From the NCBI GenBank assembly GCA_019188255.1, contig JAETXT010000007.1:558001-622000 (forward strand): a stretch of DNA of 64,000 nt. The letters run 5' to 3'. Positions 48,282 through 59,029 of the stretch are shown one piece after another (the first letter of the stretch is position 1; every line of letters begins with the position of its first letter). The position numbers and the translations under genes are program-made. Under the pieces are notes generated by a model. That model had not been told where the DNA came from and searched no databases. It saw only the letters and a program-made list of their open reading frames with translations. Origin of the DNA: Verticillium longisporum (Eukaryota; Ascomycota; Sordariomycetes; Glomerellales; Plectosphaerellaceae).

Positions 48282-48747
48282 GAGACGAGAAGCGACGGGG
48301 GAATGGGGCTGCCGGACGACTGCGTGCTGGCGACGGCGTGGGGAGGAGGCGGCAAACTGCAATGACTTGTCATGACAAAAAGGACTCTGGTGGTGATGGT
48401 GCTGTGGCCTAAGACTGCCACGTAGTCTGTTGATTTCAGACGAACGAAGCCTTGACGACGTACTCTGAGTGTTTGCATGCTGGCTGACCGTGCTGTACGT
48501 ATTGTTGTATTTTATCGGGCTACCAAGAAATATCGGTTTGCCACCAGGGAAGTTCATCAAGAGGACACCATGCGTGTTGTCTGTTCTCCTGCATGGCTGA
48601 TCTGCAACGTTAACTTGATCAGGGGTAACTCTGTGACAGCTCATTGCCCCTTGTTTACGCCTCTATTCCTCGAACTCGTGTTCTTGAGGTTGTCCTCCGA
48701 GTACAGTTCATCGCCAGTTGTGGAGGTCATCGTCGTCCGCTCTCCCC
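48282..48747. other. Convergent intergenic region
   Basis: 466 bp between the CSE1 and transporter stop codons. No gene or repeat of note is seen. Confidence 0.55.
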
Positions 48748-50495
48748 TCAAGCGACCTCCTCGCGACGTCCCCTCGCCTGCCTTTGGGCCAACTGCACAT
48801 CAGTCACGTAATCCTTCATCTTCCAAGCCGGCACGCCCTTGTCGTACATCTCGTCCATCTCGGCATTGTTCCGCCGCGACGGCTCGGGCACAAAGAACCA
48901 CACGACGACGCACGTCACAGCCCCGACGCCGAAGAACAGCCACCCCGTCTGGTACCCCATGTCCGCCCCCTCCGTGTCCAGCATGACCGGCAGCGCCGTG
49001 TTGAACGTCAGGCCAAAGACGACTGACAGGCCGGCCGCCAGCCCGGCCGTGCGCGCCGAGGGCGTTGTTGAAAAAGGACCACACGCACGCGACGAAGATG
49101 CAGAAGCCGCGCAGCGGCGTCGACGTCGGCGCGAGCCCGATGACGGCGACGACGAGCATGGTCGCCGTCGAGACGCAGGCCGCCGCGAACACGACGAGGC
49201 GGCGCCCGAACCGGTCCGTCCACAGCATCAGGGCCACGGACGTCACGAGCGCGATGGCGGTCAGCACCGTCGTGATGAGGGAGGGGTCGGCGTAGCCGGC
49301 CTGCCGGAAGAAGAGCGACGCGTACGTGCTCAGGAACGACAGCCCCGTCAGCTGCTGCGCGCACGCCGGCAGCGCCGAGCCCAGCGTGCGCCGCGCGTTC
49401 GGGCCGCGGAAGCACGCGACGTACGAGTCGGCCAGCTCCCTCCACCCCTTTCTGCTGCTGCTGCTGCCGTCGTCTTGCTCCAGCTCCTGGCGGCGTCGCC
49501 GCTGCTCGAGAATCGAGTTCTTGATGATGGCGTACTCGGCGTCGACGTCGTAGCCGGGCACTCGACCGTTGACGCGGTCGAGAGATGCTCGACCTTTCTC
49601 GTCGAGATCGCGCTCGGCATAGTACTGGGCCGTCTCGGGCAGCCAGAGGAAGATGGGCAGCATGATGCCGAGGAACCCCACTGCGTGACAATGGGAATCT
49701 TGTACTCCTGCGGGTCGGCGTTCTCGCAGATGAGGAGCGTCAGCGGCGCCAGGAACTTGCCGATCGTGTTCCAAAAGCTGTACGTGAGGACCATGGCCCC
49801 GCGAATGTTCGACGGCGACCACTCGGCAATGTAGATGGGCAGCGTCGACTGCAGGGCGCCGACGCCGACGCCCGCGAGGATTTTGGCGCCTGACCAGTCT
49901 CGCCAGTCGCGGACCAGTGTCTCGAGCGTGAGGGACTGCGACCTTGATCAGTGCCAGACCCCTTTTCATGCTGGTTCCGTCAAGAAGTGAAAGGGGGCCT
50001 TACACCTGCGAGCACGACCCAGAGGACGTACATGGTCATCTTGCGGCCGATGCGATCCGACACGGGGTTGAGGAAGAGCATGCCCACGAGCTGGCCGAGA
50101 GACTGCATGGCGCCCCAGAGCGCCGTGTGCTGAGCGTTGAGTACGTGCTTTGTGCCGGCAGCATTGAGAAAGCCGATGTGGTTGACGAAGCCCTTGTTGG
50201 CAATGATGTTTCCGTTCAACTTGTACTGATAGCCGTCGGCTGCGGCTGCGATGGCAATCAAGTTGCAGATGAGCACGGCCTATTCTTCGTGTTAGTATGA
50301 ATATAGCCTAGAGCACTTGTATATTTTTGAACAAACTACCTTCTTGAACCGACACACAGTAGCCCAGAGGCCTAGTTCGTCGTGGTCTGACTTGAGCACG
50401 ACCGCCTCATGCTTCAAATCGATGTCGTTGTCATGGTGCTCGGCACCACCAGAACGAGGGCCGGCTTCAATTTTGTCGGTCTGAGCAGACATCAT
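48748..50495 (-). CDS. MFS sugar transporter (broken: one lost base and an apparent ~50-nt deletion)
   Basis: Plasma-membrane sugar:proton symporter of the fungal lactose/hexose permease type. Exons (minus): 50495-50340, 50279-50004, 49935-48748; introns of 60 and 68 nt. Family marks: SLGQLVGMLFLNPVSDRIGRK between helices 2 and 3, LAGVGVGALQSTLPIYIAEWSPSNIRG, PETAQYY, and the C-terminal ARTAGLAAGLSVVFGLTFN...GYQTGWLFFG...VPEPSRRN. After YKIPIVTQWG a G run (coding GGGG, 49676-49679) lacks one base. At 49051-49057 NNALG is followed directly by ARTAGL in another frame; relatives have about 16 residues of a transmembrane segment in between (a PVxWxYLxEVSSxRLR-like stretch), so about 50 nt appear to be missing. 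With both restored the sum is 556 residues. Divergent from the rhamnosidase gene, which suggests rhamnose or rhamnoside uptake. Confidence 0.9.
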
Positions 50496-51305
50496 GCGCC
50501 AAGATGTTGAGTATAATTCAATCACAGTCTCCAAATATGCTTGCCCTGGGTCAATGGCCTTTTTCATCACCCTGTAGGGCCTTCATGACATCTTACCAAA
50601 ATCCGCACCATGCACCCCAGAACATCACCACTTCGCTAGCAGCTCAACCGAGTCCACCGGCCGTAGGACATCTACAGCTGTGGCCTAACAGCTTTTCGAG
50701 TGTTCCATCCAAAAGCGTTGCTCATCCCTTCCTGTCCTGGCAACCCCACGAGCCAAACTCTCGGCTAACCGGCACCGTTGCGGAGAGAAAGTCAGACCAT
50801 GACCGCGGGGAAGAACCCCAGGACACCAGAATCCGGGGTAAATCCCCAGGAGACTTATCCGTCGCCATCTATCAGCCAGAGCCAAGTCCCTCCCTGTCGC
50901 TGTGCTGTTCTGTTGCGTTCAGCTCTGAGCTCCCGCCCCGGCAAGCCACTTCTCGTTGCAGCGCAAGGGGACATCGTGGGCCTCTACCACTCCATGGCGC
51001 CAACTCTGGTGGGATTTGAAAAAAGAGAAGCGGCAAAAAGCGGATGAATCTCACACACAGGGCCAGAATCATCAGCTCAGTCCATAATCCGGTGGACGGA
51101 CAAGAATCCGTTGTCTCGCGATAACAAGGCGCGAGGTCCACGGCGTAAGCTGTCGATGCTTCCAAGAATACCAAAGCTACGATTACCCCACGCTGAAGCT
51201 TCATGATCAGCGAAAGACTCGGAACAAGGTACAGCTCTTAGAAAGTCATTCCCTTTTGCGACGCATGAACCCAAGCGCAGGCTCAGACTCGAAAGCACCG
51301 ACAAT
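50496..51305. promoter_or_regulatory. Shared promoter of sugar transporter and rhamnosidase
   Basis: 810 bp between divergent start codons. The only clear elements are the four CreA-type hexamers clustered at 50805-50849. No gene is supported within it. Confidence 0.65.
50805..50849. promoter_or_regulatory. Cluster of four CreA/Cre1-type sites (SYGGRG)
   Basis: Four hexamers matching 5'-SYGGRG within 45 bp: GCGGGG at 50805-50810 (+), CCCCAG at 50816-50821 (-), CCGGGG at 50833-50838 (+), CCCCAG at 50844-50849 (-). Pairs of such sites bind the carbon-catabolite repressor CreA in Aspergillus and Cre1 in Trichoderma. The position between two sugar-utilisation genes fits glucose repression of both. 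Confidence 0.6.
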
Positions 51306-53930
51306 ATGGCTGTCTCCATCGCACAGGTTATAGCCGAGCACCACCATGACGGCTTCGGCCTTTTCACCACGACACCTCGTCTCTCATGGCGCTTTAACGC
51401 GACGACGGTGAGAGACTGGAAGTAGGCGTCCTACGAGGTGCGCATATTGCGCAACGGTCAAGACGAATCATATCATATAGTTTCACCTGAGTCCATCCTC
51501 GTCCCCTGGCCATCTTCTCCGCTTGCCTCGCGGGAGAGGGCATCTATTGAAGTCCGCGCCACGGGGCGCGATGGACAATCCACAGAATGGGCGAGTTTAA
51601 GTGTTGAGGTCGCGCTCCTGTACCGCTCCGACTGGTCTGCCCAACTCATCTCCGGTCCGCCACCAGGCCCGGGACCAAAACGGCCATTTCGACTTCGGAG
51701 GACTTTTCGACGCACCGGGACTGGACCAGCACGGTTATACGCCACGGCTCACGGCGTCTATGAGGTTGAGATCAACGGCCGGCGGGTAGGCGACCATCTG
51801 CTCGCGCCAGGATGGCAGTCCTACCAGCATCGTCTTCACTACCAGACGTACGATGTGACATCCCTTTTGCAGGAGGGGGACAACGTCATCGGAGCTCACA
51901 TCGCTGAGGGATGGTTCGCCACGAGACTAGGCAGGCCCGGTGTCGCCAACATCTGGGGCAATCGGCTAGGGTTTCTCGGTCAGGTTGAAATCGAAGGGGA
52001 GGTGGTTTGCGCATCGGACGCCAGCTGGGAACATCTCGAGGGCCCGCTCATCAGTTCCGAGCTGTACAACGGCGAATTCTGCGACAGCAATCTTGAAGAC
52101 CCGACATGGTCAACCACCTCGGCAACGACCCAAGCCAAAGGGCGTGCTCATGTCTTGCCGTTTCCTACAGCTGAGCTCATAGCGCCCGAAGTCGCACCAG
52201 TGCGACAAGTTATGGAACTCAAGGCGAAAATGGTCATCACGACGCCGAGCGGGAAGAAAATACTGGATTTCGGCCAGAACTTTGTGGGCTGGCTGCGAGT
52301 CGAAAAGATAATAGTCAGCATGTCCGACAACAGAGACCTTATCATCAGGCATGCCGAAGTAATGGAGCACGAAGAGTTGGGCACAAGGCCACTTCGCACT
52401 GCAAAATGTCAGTACACCCTGAAGCTCGGTGGCCCTACAAGGAACGCCCAGACACGGTTCACGTTCTACGGCTTCAGATTTGCTGAGATCACGGGTTACG
52501 ATGACGTTTGCGTTGATGACTTCACGGGCGTCGTCATCTCTTCGGACCTGCGTCGTACTGGTGGGTTCGAATCCTCTCATGCCATGCTCAATAAACTGCA
52601 CGCCAACACGGTCTGGTCAATGCGAGGCAACTTTGTCTCAGTGCCCACAGACTGTCCACAACGCGACGAGCGTCTAGGTTGGACTGGAGACCTCCAAGTG
52701 TTTGCACCGACGGCCAATTTTCTGTACGACACGGCCGCTTTCTTAGGATCATGGATGCGTGATGTCGAGGCTGAGCAAAGGGATGCTGGCGGTGTTGTGC
52801 CAGTCATTGTTCCTAATATCCCCAAACCGCCCGACAACCGACAAAATAGACCAATGGCAATCTGGGCAGACTGCGCCGTGATTACACCCTGGGACCTGTA
52901 TAATGCTTTCGGCGACAAGACCCAGCTCGCGACGCAATGGGAGAGCATGCGTTTGTGGTTGGACTTGGGAGTACCGCGCGATGAAAAGGGCTTTTACTCG
53001 ACCAAATCGCCACAGTACGGCGACTGGCTGGACCCACGTGCACCAGCCAATATGCCAGGCAACGGCCCGACAGACAATTTCATGGTAGCCAACGCATATC
53101 TTATTCATACAACGGACCTTGCAGGCAAGGTTGGCCGCATCTTGGGCAAGGCTGAGGCGGCAGAGCGCTACGAGATAGACGCTGCGCGCCTGCGGGACCT
53201 CTTCCGAGACGAGTATGTGACGAAGGCAGGACGATTAGCGTGCGACACACAAACTTCGTACGCGCTTGCACTGAGGTTTGGGCTCTTTGACGACAAGCAA
53301 ATGGCGACGGCGTGCGGGCGCCTGGGCTACTTGACTCGTTGGGAGCAGTTCAAGATCACGACTGGATTCGCAGGCACGCCCATGATTCTCAAGGTGCTGG
53401 CGGATAACGGCATGCTGAACCTTGCGTACCGCATGTTGCAGGAGCGCGATCATCCCAGCTGGCTGTATCCAGTAGGGATGGGTGCGACGACGATCTGGGA
53501 GCGCTGGAACTCGATGCTGCCGGACGGAACCATCAACCCGGGCCAGATGACGTCCTTCAACCATTATGCGCTGGGGTCGGTCTGCGCGTTCATGCATAAT
53601 GTGGTGGGTGGGCTCTCGCCAGCATTGCCAGGCTGGAAGAAGGCGCTGGTGAAGCCACAGCCGGGTGGAACGGTCAGGTCAGCTCGGACATGGTTTGACC
53701 CGCCCTACGGGCAATATGAGGTGGACTGGAGATGCGAGTGGTCCAAGATGACAACAAGGCTCAGGGTACCGCCAAATGCAGAGGCCCGCGTGGTGCTTGA
53801 GGGCATAGACCAGGAGGTGGGCAGCGGAGAGTATGTGGTTGAGACGCTGTGGGAGACAGACCCTGAATGGCCTCCGAGTCATATCGCGGGGCCACAGGGC
53901 GACCAGTATGAGAATTATTTTGTAGCGTGA
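51306..53930 (+). pseudogene. Alpha-L-rhamnosidase GH78, interrupted by an in-frame TAG
   Basis: Family GH78 enzyme that removes terminal alpha-L-rhamnose from plant glycosides or pectin; no signal peptide is seen, so probably cytosolic. From ATG 51306 the frame reads MAVSIAQVIAEHHHDGFG...SWRFNATTVRDWK, then TAG (51423-51425) at codon 40, then ASYEVRILRNG and on without interruption to 53930, 874 codons in all. The stop sits where relatives have Gln (DWKQASYEV), so CAG to TAG is the likely change. Domains in order: N-terminal beta-sandwich modules (residues about 1-370), then the (alpha/alpha)6 barrel with CPQRDERLGWTGD near residue 448 (catalytic acid region), YGDWLD, and TIWERW near 729, then a C-terminal beta domain. 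Divergent from an MFS transporter. The next in-frame ATG lies far inside the N-terminal domains. Confidence 0.93.
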
Positions 53931-55780
53931 TCGCGAAGCTTATTTCGCGTGGTAGACACCTTAACAGGAGCGTTGGGACTGTATCTGTAAGTGTAGGTTT
54001 CTCAGATTGAGTGTCAGGCCGTGGCCTCGGGTCACTGCCGTCTGACGATTCGTGGCCTACCAGCCGGTCATAGACCCCTGCAACAGACGCAGTTAATTGT
54101 CAAAGGTTGATTATGCCGAGCCGGCAATCTGGGGGATCAAGCGACCAGCCAATGCTCCCGATAACGTTGCGATTCGCAGCGATTCGCAAACACCACAGTT
54201 GTCTCGGCAGACGATCGCGGTTTGAGAATGTGCCAGCGCTGACTCGAAGCCTCATGCTGGATGCCGGGATGCTTGTTCTTGCGAGAAGCTTGTCGGCTCG
54301 CAACGACCAGCTCGCAAGTCTGGTCTTTGTGGGGTATGGGCAGCATGATGTAGAGAGGGCAAGGCGCGGCTGGGTATCATCCAAGCAGCTGGTCCAGCCC
54401 GGCCGGCGTTGGTATTTCGACCGTGCTCTGGCTAAGCAGGTAGTTGAGTCGAACATGGAGCGTCCGTCTCTCGGGCATGCCGTCTGGCGTGGCATGACGT
54501 GCCCCCAACACGGGCGAAGCATCGACCAAGACGCGACCCCGGGCTGATGCTGGCTCAGTGTCTTGAGCAGAGATCATCGGCTGCCCAAGTCAGTGGGCCT
54601 CGAATGCTTGACTGGCCGCCAAGGGACTGAAGGGTCCGCCAGGGGACTGTGAAAAGGTCCGATGCCGAGGATGAAACGAGGCAGATTTCATCTTGGCGAT
54701 GATCTGTGTGAGGACGGTTGAGGGCGTGGTGATGGAGAAGGGCTCGTTGGCTCGAAGGGGGGAGCTCGACGTGACGGGAAAGCCCCGCTTCTTTACTTAG
54801 CAGCCAATAATGGGCGATACTTGTAACCCCTGGTGCTTCATGTTTGCAGGAAGGGGCATCTCACGGTGAGCGATCCGCTGAGTCAGTGGAGAGCTCCCCC
54901 GGCGCTCGAGTGCTCAGTAGCGCTCAGTGCGTAGTGCGTAGTGCGCAGTGCTCTCCAGGTCTCTCGAGGGCTCCTAACTGAGGGAGCATGGCTCCTGACT
55001 GAGGAAGCATGGCTCCTGACTGAGGAAGCATGGCTCCTGACTGAGGAAGCATGGCTCCTGACTGAGGAAGCATGGCTCCTGACTGAGGAGGAAGGCGCGA
55101 GGCTCTCGCAACAATGGCAGGATGAGGTGCAGTGGAAAGAAAGGTGACCCTGGGGTGGCCCCTGCCCCAGGCCAGAACCCTGCAAGCCGGCGGCTCCTGC
55201 CTGGGGTTCGCAGCAAGCTGCAGAGAAGCTGGCAAGCTGGCTCGCCCGATGGGACCTGCCGTCTGTAAGAGTTGCCATGATGAAACACTTGAGCGCCCCA
55301 GCACCTTCACTCCGTCCCATCGTCAACGGCCAGACCCAGCCCGCCCACAATGCCACCTCGTCTCTACTCTGTCGTCTGCCCCACGGCGCCGTCGCTCTCT
55401 GACACTGACAGCGACCTCGACGTCAACACGACGGGTCTGAGACGACAACTTGCTTGTGTCCGAAGTTGCCATAGGTCTGAGGCCGACATGGCTCGGGTGT
55501 CATCTCGCATTGCTATGCCTGCAACCCCATTCATCATCAGACTAACTAACCTCTTCTCTTACTTCCATCCCAAGTCGCCTTTCATCCAGTCGTGATGCCT
55601 CTTCGTTTCGTTTCTCTCTTCCTTTCGTGATCCAAGACCCGGGCAGTGCCCATTTGTCCTTGACTTGTTGTTTTTTATTGTACTTGTTGCCTGTCCATCT
55701 CTTCTTTTCGCTTCTCATCGTGACAGCTGGCCTGGTCATCTGTATTCCATTCGTTTTGATACACCACATTCATTGCCACC
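53931..55780. other. 1.85-kb region without a supported gene
   Basis: Overlapping frames of 140-146 codons on both strands at 54100-54547 show no motif I know; a minus-strand frame 54377-54577 (MISAQDTEPASARGRVLV...) has a gene-like composition but no family I can name. The 21-bp minisatellite at 54969-55094 and a GTGCGTAGTGC run near 54915-54950 lie here. The last 150 bp before 55781 look like a leader, with a GCCACCATGG start context. Confidence 0.5.
54969..55094. repeat. 21-bp minisatellite, six copies
   Basis: Units of 21 bp beginning GGCTCCTGACTGAGGAAGC at 54969, 54990, 55011, 55032, 55053 and 55074. Copies 2-5 are identical; the first and last have diverged. Because 21 is a multiple of three it leaves frames open on both strands, producing spurious repetitive ORFs. 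Confidence 0.97.
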
Positions 55781-57250
55781 ATGGACCAACCCATTGGCTT
55801 CTGGTTTCTGGAGAAGTGAGTGTCAACCAGCTCCTATCATCTCTCGTACGGTCCAAGACTAACACCGCCCAGCCGAGAGGAACGCCGCCCGCGCTACCGT
55901 CGTCTTCGCCCGAGACAGCTGGCGCCCATCGAGCCGCCCGTCCCTGACGATAGCTCCTCCGATGAAATCGACTCGCCATCGCCCACGACGACTTCGTTCC
56001 CTTCCAGTACCACGGCGCCGCCTCCGAACGCTGGGCCTACAGATGTCGTGGCGAACCCCATCAGGCCGCCTGTTGCTGAACAGCCGGCGGCGGGTGAGAC
56101 GGAGCGTGCTGACGAGACCACATCCTCGGACTCTCAGCCGCGGCCAACTGAGATCAGCACTTTCAGCACCATCACGACGGCGCCACCAACGACGACTTCT
56201 TCTACCGATACAACGTCTTCCTCGTCCTCTTCATCCACCGAGTCGAGCTCCTCCAGCTCATCTTCTAGCCAGGCAACTGCCGATGCTGCTTCTCAGATTG
56301 GATCTGGCAACTCTGGGCGGATGGTCGACCCCAGGCTAGGGATCGCGTTCGGCTCTATCGGTAGGCTACCTCTCCTTGATGGACGCAGAAGACTAGGCTG
56401 ACAACGTGACAGGTGCTGCTGCTGTCCTCCTCTGCATCGGAGTGGCCATTTGGTGGTGCATGCGCCGCCGCAGTCGCAAGAAGGCCAAGCTCACGCCGCC
56501 TGTCTCTAGGGCACCGAGCCAAGTCTTTACGCAGGAGGCTGCTGCTCGCCTCGACCAGCGGAGCGTACGCAGAGCGCCGTCAAGCCTCATGGGTGAACTC
56601 ATGACGGCCGCCTACGCCGACAACCAAGGAATCCCAGCCCAACAGTCCATGGCTTCCCAGAACCGATTCGTCGAAAAGGGACCCCACGTTATTGCTTCGC
56701 AGACGCCGCCCGCTGGATTCGCCGCAAACGCACGCACATCGATCGCAAGCTGGGTCAACCGTCTCAACCCCTTGCGGCTAAACGCTTTATCCGAGTCCTA
56801 CCAGTCAAGCCGTCAGAGTTCCATGTCGGACGTCCGGCGCGCTGTACCCGCCGACGCTTCTGCTCCCCCTGTGCCGGCTGTTCCCTTTCTCTTCCAGTCC
56901 CGCACCCTGCAGAAGGAAGACGACATGGAGCCGCTCGTCCAGCCCCCAGAGCCGGCCATCCGACCTCCCTCGAGCCGTTATGAATTTCCCGTCGACGACG
57001 TGCACCGATCCTCGTTCTCGTTCTACGGACGCGACCCAACGTCGAGGGACGACGTGCCCCGCTGCGGACCATGCGTCCCCAACGGCAACCCTCGATGGCT
57101 CCAACGATTCACACGACCATCAGCGGCGCAGATACCGAGAGCTCTTGGCAAAGCTGGGGCGCCGGCCTGGGACGGCCGCAGTACCAGCCAGACCCAATGC
57201 CCTCCCCCAAGGGCTGGCTGCGCAAGTTCCCTGGCTTCGGGCCCAAGTGA
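55781..57250 (+). CDS. Ser/Thr-rich single-pass membrane protein (one frameshift)
   Basis: Function not recognised; the architecture recalls Mid2-like cell-wall sensors. Exons: 55781-55815, 55873-56360, 56413-57250; introns of 57 and 52 nt. The start has a perfect GCCACCATGG context. Order: a short N-terminus and an Arg-rich stretch (RRPRYRRLRPRQ), a Ser/Thr/Pro-rich region to about residue 160 ending in a poly-Ser run, one transmembrane helix at about 168-190 (GIAFGSIGAAAVLLCIGVAIWWC), a stop-transfer RRRSRKK, then a long cytoplasmic tail. No N-terminal signal peptide is visible, unlike true sensors. The tail loses frame at CCCC 57057-57060; with one extra C it continues DVPPLRTMRPQR and ends PKGWLRKFPGFGPK at TGA 57248-57250, 453 residues. 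Without the repair a different tail would run to 57287. Confidence 0.72.
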
Positions 57251-57824
57251 GGTCGGGGGAGGATGGAGGTGGGGGTTGTTTGAATGAATGTGAGACGAGG
57301 TCTGTTATGGGTATGACATTTGTGATTATATGCATAGAAGTCTGCCTGGCAATGACAAACGTTTTGAATGCTCCGTGTTCTTCTGTAGCTGTAGCTGCTA
57401 ATGCCCTGTGGCCGCGTAATATGTTGAACGTAGGCTCGGTACACCTGCTAATGTAATCATGTCTATCACACCCAGCGGGTATCTAGACCACGCTAGTCGC
57501 TGAGCTCACGGTTCTAGGGGACCATAATCGAGGAGCCGACAAAGCTGACAGGAAGGCGCCTTGGGTTATGTAGTCTGGCTGGCAGCTGTTTCTAGGGTTG
57601 CCAGGTCTGCAAACCAGCAGAACAGCAAGATGCAGGGTTCCACGTCACGAGGGATCCATCAATACAGAAGCACGGCAACTCTGATAATCCCTCTAGCCAT
57701 ACACCCAAGTGCTGGAATCGGTAGACTTGATCATGGACGCTGAACTCGGTGTCTCACATGCCCCAGCTGAACACCTCTCGCGCATCACAGAGTAAGCCAA
57801 AATGCTGCCGTCCCAACCCAGCTC
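57251..57824. other. Convergent intergenic region
   Basis: 574 bp, no gene or repeat of note seen. Confidence 0.5.
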
Positions 57825-58723
57825 TCAGACCGCCGCCGGCCCGCAAAGCCACTCGGCCGCCAGCGTCTGCCCGCCGCCGCAGTCCCAGCGCGCCGCGGGC
57901 GGGACATCGTCGCAGACGCCGAGGCGCGTCTCGTCGCCGTCGGCGCCGACGGCCCAGGTCACGTAGGTCGGCAGCTGGCCGCAGCCGCGCCAGCGGTAGG
58001 TCAGGCCGTCGCTCAGCTCGAAGGGCTGGTCGCAGGGGGCGCGGCCCGGGGCCGCGTACGGGACGGCCGAGCGGCAGGCCGTGCTGTTGTCGTCTTGGAG
58101 CAGGCCGGCGCTGCTGAGGAGGGTTGGGCCGCGGAGCAGAGATGCGAGGTAGACGCTTGACGTGGGCGAGGGTTGCTGGGCTGTGGAGGAGGACGATGCG
58201 GCGGCGAGGGATGGAGAGGGCGCCGTCTGGGCGGGCGATGAGGGGTTTGAGCTGCCCCTGGGGTAAGTGCCCTGTCTTGGGTGATGGAGAGAAGCCATGG
58301 GACTCACGAGATATCGCTGCCATCGCTGGCAGATGGGCCGTTGCCGGCTGCAAGACCGACGCCTATGCCGCATCCAATGGCTACGCCAGCACAGACGAGG
58401 ACGATGAGCAGCAGCGGTGTCTTGCACCGCTGCCACCAAGATTTACCCCTGTCTCCAATGGATGAAGCTTCGAACGGTACTGTTTCGGACCCGTCCAAGG
58501 GCTTCTCTGCTGCGAGGGTACTGCTCTCTGGTTCGTGTGGAAACTCGACGACCTCGGGAAGCGAGGAATATGCTGTCTCGGGGTACGACCCCTCTCGCGA
58601 ATCGACTTCGGGGAGGCAATCGCTGTCGACTTTGGGCGGATCGTCAAGTTTGAGTCCAGTGAGCGAGGGAGTCGTCGGGGTCTTGGCATCAACACCAGCT
58701 GAAGTGCATGTTGCGATCGTCAT
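57825..58723 (-). CDS. Hypothetical type II membrane protein with Cys-containing exodomain
   Basis: No family recognised. Exons (minus): 58723-58308 and 58257-57825; the 50-nt intron has GTGAGT...CAG and the sum is 282 residues in frame. Order: an acidic, Ser/Pro-rich cytoplasmic part (about 1-95) with a basic patch just before the membrane (DRGKSWWQRCK), one transmembrane helix at about 102-127 (TPLLLIVLVCAGVAIGCGIGVGL), a Ser/Pro/Gln linker, then a compact domain of about 95 residues with five cysteines (TACRS, APCDQP, RGCGQ, GVCDDV, WDCGG) and a sixth near the end (WLCGPAAV). The small Cys-stabilised domain would face the outside. ATG 58723 is chosen; in-frame ATG 58816 is possible. Similar small fungal surface proteins exist, but none can be named from sequence alone. 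Confidence 0.62.
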
Positions 58724-59029
58724 AGTGATGAGTTGATCTCTTAGCCTGCCAAAAAGTTCTGATGCTCTCACCGGTGGGTGAGGTTTGATGGGATCTCTGC
58801 AGCTCTTGGCGGACATTGCTCGAAGTGAAGTCTGGGAAGGCGGGGGCAAGGCTTTTGCTCATGACTGCAACCATGTGTGGTGCACAAGCACAGCAGGGAA
58901 AGTGTCTGCGTTCCACTCATCGCCGGATTGATGGGCCAAGGAAAGAGACGACAACGGAGGACACTCTGGTCTGTGCAACGCACTCAGCTTTCAACAAGCG
59001 TCAGGTCAAGCAGTTGGACGGCCATCAGG
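58724..59029. other. Short spacer between two minus-strand genes
   Basis: 306 bp between the MutY stop codon and the start of the type II membrane protein gene. It must contain the promoter of the latter; no element is recognised. Confidence 0.5.

Noticed and set aside
52562..52576. GGTTCGAATCC, identical to a tRNA B-box
   Set aside because: It lies in GH78 coding sequence and the surrounding bases do not pair as a T-arm.
54883..55356. Minus-strand frame with SSVRSHA repeats, and plus-strand frame with AWLLTEE repeats
   Set aside because: Both come from the 21-bp minisatellite, which stays open in several frames; no start or splice support.
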